A DNA stretch of 17,963 nt, from assembly GCA_964430855.1 (NCBI GenBank), contig CAYSHC010000084.1:1-17963 (forward strand), in the 5' to 3' direction. Position 1 is the stretch's first letter. The number at the start of each line of letters is the position of its first letter. Position numbers and translations under genes: made by a program. Below, one piece after another: positions 6,808 to 13,161 of the stretch. A model generated the notes under the pieces. The model was given only the letters and a program-made list of their open reading frames with translations, did not search any database and was not told the origin of the DNA. Origin of the DNA: JAEZDP01 sp964430855. GTDB lineage: Bacteria; Acidobacteriota; Vicinamibacteria; Vicinamibacterales; Vicinamibacteraceae.

Positions 6808-7848
6808 GTGTCCACCGTCTCCGAGGCGATCACCCGGGCCCGCATCCTGATCGTCGACGACCAGGCCGCGAACATCCGCCTACTCGAGCGACTCCTCACG
6901 TCTGCCGGCTACAACCGCATCCACGCGACGACGCAGCCGACCGAGACCGCCGCCCTCGTCGACCAGCTGAGCCCGGACCTCATCCTCCTCGACCTCCACA
7001 TGCCCGTGCTCGACGGCTTCGGCGTCCTCGACGCCCTGCGCCCGCGGCTCGCCGAGGAGCGCTACCTGCCGGTCCTCGTCGTCACGGCGGACCTCAGCGC
7101 GGACGTCCGCCAGCGCGCGCTGGGCGCCGGCGCCCGCGACTTCCTCAACAAGCCGTTCGACGCCGTGGAAGCGCTGCTGCGCATCCGCAACCTCCTGACG
7201 ACGCGCTACCTGTACCTCCAGCTCGACACGTACAACCGCGGCCTCGAGGCCACCGTCCAGGAGCGCACGCGCAAGCTGGAGCTCGCGCGGCTCGACATCC
7301 TCGATCGGCTGGCCATCGCGGCGGAGTTCCGCGACGACAACACCGGCGAGCACACGCGCCGCGTGGGACGGACGGCCGGCGCCATCGCCAGGGCCCTGGG
7401 TCTGTCGGAGGACGAAGCCCTGACCATCGAGCGCGCGGCGCCGCTTCACGACGTCGGGAAGATCGGCATCCGCGACGCGATCCTCCTGAAGCCCGGACCG
7501 CTGACGCCGGAAGAGTTCATCGAGATGAAGCGCCACACGGTGATCGGGGCCGAGATCCTGTCGGGAAGTTCCGGCGTGCTGCTGCGCACCGCCGAGGCGA
7601 TCGCGCTCTCGCACCACGAACGCTGGGATGGACGCGGCTACCCGCTCGAGCTCGCGGGCGACGCCATCCCGCTCGCCGGCCGTATCACGCACGTCGCCGA
7701 CGTGTTCGACGCCATGCGCCACCCGCGTCCGCGCGGGCCAGCGGCGTCGCTGCAGGACGCGCTGGCGTTCATCCGCGACGAAGCCGGTTACGCCTTCGAC
7801 CCCGAGGTCGTCCGCGCGTTCCTCAGCGTGGCGGACAGGCTGGGCTGA
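6808..7848 (+). CDS. Response regulator with HD-GYP phosphodiesterase domain (RpfG-like)
   Basis: A 346-aa two-component regulator whose output domain is predicted to hydrolyse cyclic di-GMP in the cytoplasm. Residues 12-130 form the receiver: acidic Asp17/Asp18, phospho-acceptor Asp62 (LLDLHMPVLDG), Thr93 and Lys115 (NKPFD). A helical linker (about 135-165) leads to the HD-GYP domain, with EFRDDNTGEHTRRV (Glu173, His182), LHDVGKIG (His214-Asp215), HHERWDGRGYP (269-279) and ADVFDAM (297-303). Two positions differ from the common pattern: GIRD replaces GIPD after the HD motif, and HPRPRG replaces the usual DRPYK. The proposed metal ligands remain, so activity is likely. GTG 6808 is chosen because TATACT lies 8 nt upstream; ATG 6766 in the same frame would sit upstream of that promoter. 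No histidine kinase gene is adjacent. Confidence 0.92.
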   Translation: MSTVSEAITRARILIVDDQAANIRLLERLLTSAGYNRIHATTQPTETAALVDQLSPDLILLDLHMPVLDGFGVLDALRPRLAEERYLPVLVVTADLSADVRQRALGAGARDFLNKPFDAVEALLRIRNLLTTRYLYLQLDTYNRGLEATVQERTRKLELARLDILDRLAIAAEFRDDNTGEHTRRVGRTAGAIARALGLSEDEALTIERAAPLHDVGKIGIRDAILLKPGPLTPEEFIEMKRHTVIGAEILSGSSGVLLRTAEAIALSHHERWDGRGYPLELAGDAIPLAGRITHVADVFDAMRHPRPRGPAASLQDALAFIRDEAGYAFDPEVVRAFLSVADRLG

Positions 7849-9220
7849 CGGCCGGGCGCCGCACCACGAGCAGCGCCAGCATCGCCACGGCGCTGCAGCC
7901 GAGCCCCCACAGCACGGGCGTCATGCCGAGCGGACGGCCGAAGCCGCCGACTTCCAGCGTCAGCGTGACCAGCCCGCCTCCGGCCATGGCGGCCAGCGCC
8001 TCCGGCGCACCGGCGCGCCGCAGGTAGAGCCCGGCGACGACGGGCACGAACAGCCCCGCGCTCAGCACGCCGTAGAAGAACGTCAGCGTCTGGACGATGG
8101 TGCCTGCCCAGATGGCGACGGCGACGCCGGCGGCCGCGCTTGCGACCGCCGCGATCCGCACGACGCGCAACTGATCGCTTTCGGACGCCTCGGGCCGCAG
8201 GTGACCGCGATAGAAGTCGCGCGCGAGCGACGTCGACAGCATGAAGAGGATCGCGTCCGCGGTGGACACCTCCGCGGAGAACAGGGCGGCCAGCGCGATG
8301 GCGCCGAGCGCCGGCGGCAGGTCCGCGCGCAGCAGCGTCGCCAGCGCGAGCTCGTGGTGCGCAAGCTCGGGATGGAGCGCGCGGCTCAGCATCCCGAGCA
8401 GCGGCGGGACGCCGGCAAAGGCCAGCAGGACGAGCCCGTTGACGAGGACGCCCGTCCTGACGGCCCGCCCGTCGCGCGCGCCATAGACCTTCTGGAGGAT
8501 GCCCGGCGAGACGATGAACGACGGCGCGAGCAGCGGGAGGTACACGAGTCCTGACGCCCCGCCACGCCAGAAGCTCCAGTAGTCGTCGGGGACGTGCGGC
8601 GGGACGAGCGACGCCAGCCCGCCCGCCGCGCTCCACGCGTAAGGAATGGCTATCGCAAGCCCGGCCACCAGAACGGCCACCTGGAGGAGGTTGACGACGG
8701 CCGACGACAGCAGGCCCCCCGCCGTGAAGTAGACGCCAATCAGCAGGCCGCCGAAGACGATGCTGACCACGCGCGGGACGTCGGCCACCGCCGCCATGAC
8801 GGTGGCGAGCGCGATCAGCTGGGCGGCCAGAATGGCGAGCGACCCGACCCAGAGAAGGCCGGCCATGAGGCCGCGCACCCTCCCGTCGAAGCGCCGTTCG
8901 AGGAAGTCGCCGAGCGTGCGGAGGTTCCAGTCGGCGGCAACCTGCCACATGCGCGGCCCGACGGTGAACGCCAGGACGATCGACCCGATGCCGGCCGACC
9001 CGACCCACCACCATGCCGCCAGACCGTCGCGGTAACCAAGGCCGGCGGCGCCAACGGTGGAGCCTGCCCCGATGTTGGCTGCCAGCAGAGTGGCCGCCAG
9101 CAGCGACGCAGGCAGCCGGCGGCCCGCGACGAAGAAGTCGCTCGCGGTGACCCGGCGTCCCACCCACCAGCCGACGCCGGCGAGCAAGGCGGCATAGATC
9201 AGCAGCAGGGCAAGGTACAC
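7823..9220 (-). CDS. Sodium:solute symporter family transporter
   Basis: A 465-aa polytopic inner-membrane protein of the SSS (solute:sodium symporter, LeuT-fold) family, importing a small solute with Na+. The N-terminal region has GRRVTASDFFVAGRRLP (about 21-37), typical of the family, followed by the TM1-like AANIGAGSTVGAAGLGYRDG. FSAEVSTADAILFMLSTSLARDFY, about two-thirds along, is the TM8 region whose Ser-Thr pair contributes to the Na2 site in characterised members. About a dozen hydrophobic spans are visible. Start is GTG 9220. It begins 24 nt after the second P1 peptidase gene on the same strand, so the two probably form an operon in which an exported peptidase releases a product that the symporter takes up (inference). 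Its last 26 bp overlap the 3' end of the convergent response regulator gene. The substrate cannot be told from sequence. Confidence 0.92.
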   Translation of the reverse strand: MYLALLLIYAALLAGVGWWVGRRVTASDFFVAGRRLPASLLAATLLAANIGAGSTVGAAGLGYRDGLAAWWWVGSAGIGSIVLAFTVGPRMWQVAADWNLRTLGDFLERRFDGRVRGLMAGLLWVGSLAILAAQLIALATVMAAVADVPRVVSIVFGGLLIGVYFTAGGLLSSAVVNLLQVAVLVAGLAIAIPYAWSAAGGLASLVPPHVPDDYWSFWRGGASGLVYLPLLAPSFIVSPGILQKVYGARDGRAVRTGVLVNGLVLLAFAGVPPLLGMLSRALHPELAHHELALATLLRADLPPALGAIALAALFSAEVSTADAILFMLSTSLARDFYRGHLRPEASESDQLRVVRIAAVASAAAGVAVAIWAGTIVQTLTFFYGVLSAGLFVPVVAGLYLRRAGAPEALAAMAGGGLVTLTLEVGGFGRPLGMTPVLWGLGCSAVAMLALLVVRRPAVSPACPPR

Positions 9221-9244
9221 GCGTCTACCGAGGGCGTGCGCGCG

Positions 9245-10525
9245 TCAGCGCGGTGGATGCGGCGTCCCCGCCGGTGGCGTGCCGGACGTCAGCGTGTCCA
9301 GCTCGCGCGCCGACGGCAGGCCGGGAAGCGAGTCGGCGTGGCGGATGGCCGAGAGGATGGCGCTGCTGACCGCTTCCGCGGCGAGGCCGCCAATCTGCGC
9401 CAGGTTCGTCCGCGCCGACGCCTGTGCGCCTGACGCTGCGTCTGCCTGCGCCGCCGTCGAAACGACGAAGACCGTGTCGCCATCGTAGGGCGTGTGCGTC
9501 GGCACGATGGCGCGCGCGAACCCGTCATGCGCCATGCGCGCGACGAGCGTCGCCTGGGTCTTGGTGAGCGGCGCCGTCGTCGCGACGACCGCCAGGGTCG
9601 TGTTGGCGCCGAACGGCGCCTCGAGCGTGCCGCGGCGCATGAGCGTGCGCACGTCCGCCAGCCCGCGACCGTCGTCGGTGCGCGTGCCGGCGACCACGCG
9701 TCCGGTCGTCGGGTCGACGATGTCGCCCCACGCGTTGACTGCGACCAGCGCCGCGACCACCGTGTCGTCCTCGAGGCGGATCGACGCGGAGCCGATGCCG
9801 CCCTTCATCGCTCGAGCCAGGCCGCGGGCCTTGCCGACGGTGGCGCCGGCGCCGGCACCGACGCTGCCCTGCGGCACGGCCGCCGCCGAGGCTGCCCGCG
9901 CCGCACGCAGGCCGCAGTCGGCATCCGGGCGGATTGCCTGGTCGTCACCGACGCCGAGGTCGAACAGGATCGCCGCGGGGACGATCGGCACCCGCGCCCG
10001 CCCCACCCTGAAGCCCACGCGACGCTCGTCCAGGTAACGCATGACGCCCGTCGCGGCGTCGAGGCCGAACGCGCTGCCGCCCGCGAGGGTGATGGCATGC
10101 ACCTGTTGCACGGAGTTCAGCGGGTCGAGCAGGTCCGTCTCGCGCGTGCCGGGCGCGGCCCCACGGACGTCCACGCCGGCGATGGCGCCGTCCGGCGGGA
10201 AGAGGATGACGGTGCAGCCCGTCGGACGCCCGTCCATCTCCGCATGCCCGACGAGCACGCCAGGGACGTCCGTCAGCGATCCGGAGTCGGCGGCAGTTCG
10301 CGGCGAGGGGCGACTGGACAACGAAGGCTCCTGGGTAACCGGCAGCGCACGGGGAGCGGCGAGCGCCGCAAGCGCGCGGTCATCTTCATGCGCCGGCGCG
10401 TAGGGGGCCGGCGTCGCCGGGTGGAAGGACGTCCGTTGCGGCGCGACGGCGTGGAGCTGAAGGACTCCTGCCGCCACGAGCGCCGCGCTCCAGAGCACCG
10501 GCGCGGTCACACGTGCCACACGCAT
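9245..10525 (-). CDS. P1-family (S58, DmpA-like) peptidase with Sec-type signal
   Basis: Second P1-family peptidase of the window, 426 aa. MRVARVTAPVLWSAALVAAG is a Sec-type signal or anchor, followed by a Pro/Ala-rich linker to about residue 80. The catalytic domain repeats the family order: GSLTDVPGVLVGH (82-94), RPTGCTVILFPP (100-111), HAITLAGGSAFGLDA (143-157), GSVGAGAGATVGK (220-232) and MKGGIGSASI (240-249). ANTTLAVVATTAPLTK contains the expected autoproteolysis site; Asn308-Thr309 fits, leaving Thr309 as nucleophile. The C-terminal tail is Pro/Thr-rich. ATG 10525 is chosen because the signal peptide starts there and TACGAT lies 7 nt upstream; the longer open frame upstream merely translates repeat element copy 2. 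It is followed after 24 nt by the symporter gene. It is clearly paralogous to 4490-5611 but uses a different export route. Confidence 0.9.
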   Translation of the reverse strand: MRVARVTAPVLWSAALVAAGVLQLHAVAPQRTSFHPATPAPYAPAHEDDRALAALAAPRALPVTQEPSLSSRPSPRTAADSGSLTDVPGVLVGHAEMDGRPTGCTVILFPPDGAIAGVDVRGAAPGTRETDLLDPLNSVQQVHAITLAGGSAFGLDAATGVMRYLDERRVGFRVGRARVPIVPAAILFDLGVGDDQAIRPDADCGLRAARAASAAAVPQGSVGAGAGATVGKARGLARAMKGGIGSASIRLEDDTVVAALVAVNAWGDIVDPTTGRVVAGTRTDDGRGLADVRTLMRRGTLEAPFGANTTLAVVATTAPLTKTQATLVARMAHDGFARAIVPTHTPYDGDTVFVVSTAAQADAASGAQASARTNLAQIGGLAAEAVSSAILSAIRHADSLPGLPSARELDTLTSGTPPAGTPHPPR

Positions 10526-10532
10526 GCGTCTG

Positions 10533-10538
10533 ATCGTA
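10533..10538 (-). promoter_or_regulatory. Candidate -10 element of the second P1 peptidase gene
   Basis: TACGAT on the minus strand lies 7 nt before ATG 10525, with no Shine-Dalgarno between. The arrangement is the same as for the response regulator, mak and the DUF2914 gene. No clear -35 is seen. Confidence 0.4.
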
Positions 10539-10566
10539 CTGCATTGCTTCGTCGTGGCCGGCCGCG

Positions 10567-10660
10567 GCAGTTTCTGCAGCGCCGCGGTGGCGAGACCTGA
10601 CCCAACCCTCCCCTGTCGCGAGACCTGACCCCACAACCCGCATTTCCGAGACCTGACCCC
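10567..10660 (-). repeat. Composite repeat element, copy 2
   Basis: Read on the minus strand, cores lie at 10647-10660, 10619-10632 and 10591-10604, exactly 28 nt apart; the third has T instead of G as first base. The terminal arm, GCAG-AAA-CTGC (10577-10567), follows 13 nt after the third core and forms a 4-bp stem with a 3-nt loop. It sits between the SGNH gene stop (10686) and the P1 peptidase start (10525), pointing towards the peptidase gene. A direct repeat of CCCACAGGCC (10657-10678) overlaps its first core. Confidence 0.85.
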
Positions 10661-10685
10661 ACAGGCCCCACAGGCCCGCAGCGAG

Positions 10686-11720
10686 TCACGGCGCACTCAG
10701 CACGTCGTCGAGGACGGGGTCGAGGGCGCGGAAGAACTCCGAGGCGTACGCGCGGGCGCTGCCGTCGGTGAGATGCGAGGCGTCCATACTGCGCAGGTCC
10801 TCGACACGCGGAACCACCAGCGGCACGTCCAGCTCGTCGGCGAGCAGGCGCGCCGCCGTCAGCGACACGTCACGTCCGGGAACCAACACGAAGATGAGCT
10901 TCGCGCCGGACGCCTCCACGCGCGCCTTGAAGGCCCGTCCCAGCGTGATGTTGTGTGGACGCAGGAAGTCGCGTCCCTCGTAGAAGTCCATGAGCGGCAG
11001 GCCGTCGCCGAACCTCGTCGCCAGGAACCAGGAGCCGTCGCGGCGTGAACGATGCAGGATGAACTCGCGCTGCTCCCGCCAGAGCTCGGGCACGTGCGGG
11101 ACGACGCGGTGCAGCAGCCGGCGCGTGCGGTAGGCCGCCTCGGCCTCGTAGCGCAGCTTCCAGGCGTCGAAGGCCGAGTCGTCCATGACCTGCCGCGACC
11201 ACGGGCTCGGCACGCCACCAAAGAAGTTGTCGACGTTGGCGATGACGACGCGCGGCCGCAGGTCGTAGCGCTCGAAGATCGCCAGCGGGAACTCGTGCTG
11301 CTCGAGGTGCCCGAACCCGAGCGCGAACGGCCGTAACCCGCGCGGCAGGAAGTACTGCCGCAGCGCATCGCCGCGCAGCGCGAACATGAGCCGCGAGTTG
11401 CCCATCAGCAGGACGTCGGCCGCGCGCATGGCCTCGAGCGACGCCTCGTCGATGCCGTGGTAGAGGACGTGGTGATCGATGTGCCCGCCACGCGTGTGCG
11501 CGAGGTAATGGTCCGGCGGCGGGTCATCGGATGTGACGATGTCCATCTGGAATGACGCGGCAGGCGTCTGCTTCCAGCCCGCCCAGCCTGCCAGCGCGCA
11601 GGCGGCGAAGGCCAGCCCTGCCAGCGCGGCCAGCCGCAGGCGCTCGCGTCGCCGACCCGCGCGCGCCCCCGGACGCGCGGCGGACAGGCGCGGCTCAGAA
11701 CTGGAAGTAGATGAAGGCAT
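10686..11720 (-). CDS. Membrane-anchored SGNH-type protein, partner of the MBOAT acyltransferase
   Basis: A 344-aa protein with a basic N-terminus, one membrane span (about 29-50) and a large domain expected outside the membrane. MGNSRLMF (106-113) looks like the SGNH nucleophile block, with Ser109. MDASHLTDGSARAYASEFF near the end supplies the Asp-x-x-His pair (Asp313, His316). Proteins of this layout (AlgJ/AlgX/DltD-like) work with AlgI/DltB-type acyltransferases to place acetyl or other acyl groups on exported polysaccharides. Start ATG 11720 lies inside the 3' end of the MBOAT gene (26-bp overlap), with GGGAA just upstream, so translational coupling is likely. Overall similarity to named families is weak apart from the motifs; the specific acceptor is unknown. 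Confidence 0.75.
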   Translation of the reverse strand: MPSSTSSSEPRLSAARPGARAGRRRERLRLAALAGLAFAACALAGWAGWKQTPAASFQMDIVTSDDPPPDHYLAHTRGGHIDHHVLYHGIDEASLEAMRAADVLLMGNSRLMFALRGDALRQYFLPRGLRPFALGFGHLEQHEFPLAIFERYDLRPRVVIANVDNFFGGVPSPWSRQVMDDSAFDAWKLRYEAEAAYRTRRLLHRVVPHVPELWREQREFILHRSRRDGSWFLATRFGDGLPLMDFYEGRDFLRPHNITLGRAFKARVEASGAKLIFVLVPGRDVSLTAARLLADELDVPLVVPRVEDLRSMDASHLTDGSARAYASEFFRALDPVLDDVLSAP

Positions 11721-13110
11721 TGCTGTTCCCGTAGGCCGCCAGGGTCGCGTAGAAGAGGACGCCCGTCAGCATCGCCCGGCCGGCGGGCCGGAGCGGCCGG
11801 ACGACGCCGCGGGCAAGGGCGAGCGCCCAGAGGTGGCCGATGAGCACGGGCAGCAGGAACACGCTGCCCATCCACATCTCGGCCGACGGCGCGGCCCACT
11901 CCCAGTCGGCGACGTTGGCCAGGAACTGGAGCGCGCCCTCGAGCGACTGGCTCCTGAAGAAGACCCAGGTCACGAGGACGGTGACCTGCACGACGATGCC
12001 CCATCCCAGCCGCAGCAGCCACGGCCGGCGCCCGAGGTCGCGGTGCAGGCCTAGCGCCCGCTCCACCGCCAGTGCCGCGCCGTGCAGCGCGCCCCAGGCG
12101 ACGAACGTCCACGCGGCGCCGTGCCAGAGGCCGCCGAGCAGCATGACGATCGCCAGGTTGACGTACGTACGGCCGGGCGACACGCGGTTGCCGCCCAGCG
12201 GGATGTAGAGGTAGTCGCGCAGCCAGCGCGAGAGCGTGATGTGCCACCGTTCCCAGAAGTTCTTGAACGAGGTGGCGATGTACGGCTGGTTGAAGTTCAC
12301 GGGCAACCGGTAGCCGAGCGTATAGGCGATGCCCCTGGCAATCTGCGAGTAGCCGGCAAAGTCGCAGAAGATCTGCCCGCCGAACATCAGCGCCAGCCAG
12401 ACGAGCACGACGCTGTTGGCCCCTGGCTCGACAGCCGCGTCCCAGTGACGGTCGACGTACGGCCCCAGGTTGTCGGCACACACCATCTTCAGGAAGTAGC
12501 CCTCGACCATCAGCGCGACGCCCATGCTCATCGACGCCCACCGGACGCGGCGCACGCGCGGCATCTGCGGCAGGAACTCGGAGGCGCGAACGATGGGCCC
12601 TGCGACGAGCTGGGGAAAGAACGCGATGAACAGCAGGAAGCGCGGGAAGCTCGTGAGCGGTGTCAGCTTCCCGCGGTAGACGTCGATGGTGTAGCTCATC
12701 GACTGGAACGTGTAGAAGCTGATGCCCATCGGCAGGACGACGCGCCAGTGCGGCGCCTGCCAGTCGAGCCCCGCGACGCCAGCCAGCTGCTGGAGGTTGT
12801 CGACGAAGAAGCCGAAGTACTTGAAGAACCCCAGGACGCCGAGGTTGGTGACCAGCGACAGCGCCAGCAGCCAGCGGCGCCCCGCCGGCGACCACCCCGG
12901 CCGGACGAGCAGCCGCGCGGCCACGTAGTCGATGACGGAGCTGCCGACCAGGACGACGATGTAGGCCGGAATGTGCCAGGTGTAGAACAGCAGGCTGGCC
13001 AGGAGGAGCCACCAGTAGTAGGCGGGTTCGACCTTCCGGCGTCCGATCGTGCATCGGGCCGCCACGGTGGCGGCCAGCAGCGCGACGAATGCGAAGGAAA
13101 CGAAGTTCAA
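11695..13110 (-). CDS. MBOAT-family O-acyltransferase (AlgI/DltB-like)
   Basis: A 471-aa polytopic inner-membrane enzyme that passes acyl groups from a cytoplasmic donor across the membrane for O-acylation of an extracellular polysaccharide. Family landmarks are LGFFKYFGFFVDN (93-105), LPMGISFYTFQSMSYTIDVYRG (126-147), FFPQLVAGPIVR (164-175), CDFAGYSQIARG (249-260), SFKNFWERWHITLSRWLRDYLYIPLGG (281-307, His290), and GGLWHGAAWTFVAWGALHG (326-344, His330, equivalent to the catalytic His). It ends in the characteristic FIYFQF. The start appears to be TTG 13110: it preserves the first membrane helix and AAGGG lies about 10 nt upstream, whereas the next in-frame GTG would remove that helix. It is followed by and overlaps the SGNH partner gene, and is divergent from the GHL10-like gene. 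Confidence 0.92.
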   Translation of the reverse strand: MNFVSFAFVALLAATVAARCTIGRRKVEPAYYWWLLLASLLFYTWHIPAYIVVLVGSSVIDYVAARLLVRPGWSPAGRRWLLALSLVTNLGVLGFFKYFGFFVDNLQQLAGVAGLDWQAPHWRVVLPMGISFYTFQSMSYTIDVYRGKLTPLTSFPRFLLFIAFFPQLVAGPIVRASEFLPQMPRVRRVRWASMSMGVALMVEGYFLKMVCADNLGPYVDRHWDAAVEPGANSVVLVWLALMFGGQIFCDFAGYSQIARGIAYTLGYRLPVNFNQPYIATSFKNFWERWHITLSRWLRDYLYIPLGGNRVSPGRTYVNLAIVMLLGGLWHGAAWTFVAWGALHGAALAVERALGLHRDLGRRPWLLRLGWGIVVQVTVLVTWVFFRSQSLEGALQFLANVADWEWAAPSAEMWMGSVFLLPVLIGHLWALALARGVVRPLRPAGRAMLTGVLFYATLAAYGNSNAFIYFQF

Positions 13111-13114
13111 ACGA

Positions 13115-13144
13115 TGGACAACCCTTCAGCCGACCGCATACGAT
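13115..13144 (+). promoter_or_regulatory. Candidate promoter of the GHL10-like gene
   Basis: TGGACA (13115-13120) and TACGAT (13139-13144) are separated by 18 nt, each one or two bases from consensus. A start near 13151 would precede ATG 13162, and this argues against ATG 13114 as the start codon. The divergent MBOAT gene begins at 13110, so the two share this short intergenic region. Confidence 0.4.
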
Positions 13145-13161
13145 GGCACGCGCGTCCACCG

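Noticed and set aside
6552..6899. N-terminal extension of the unknown protein gene (116 more residues)
   Set aside because: It runs through repeat copy 1 and into the opposite-strand response regulator. GTG 6551 with a purine-rich leader fits better.
8594..9433. Plus-strand frame opposite the symporter and peptidase genes
   Set aside because: Shadow of well-supported minus-strand genes, with composition biased to Arg, Gln and Asp.
10526..10696. N-terminal extension of the second P1 peptidase (57 more residues in the open frame)
   Set aside because: The extension is a translation of repeat copy 2 and lies upstream of a clear signal peptide at ATG 10525 with a -10-like hexamer before it.
12082..13161. 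Long plus-strand open frame fused in front of the GHL10-like protein
   Set aside because: It is antisense to the MBOAT gene, has Arg/Gln/Pro-rich composition typical of shadow frames, and the real protein begins with a signal peptide at 13162.
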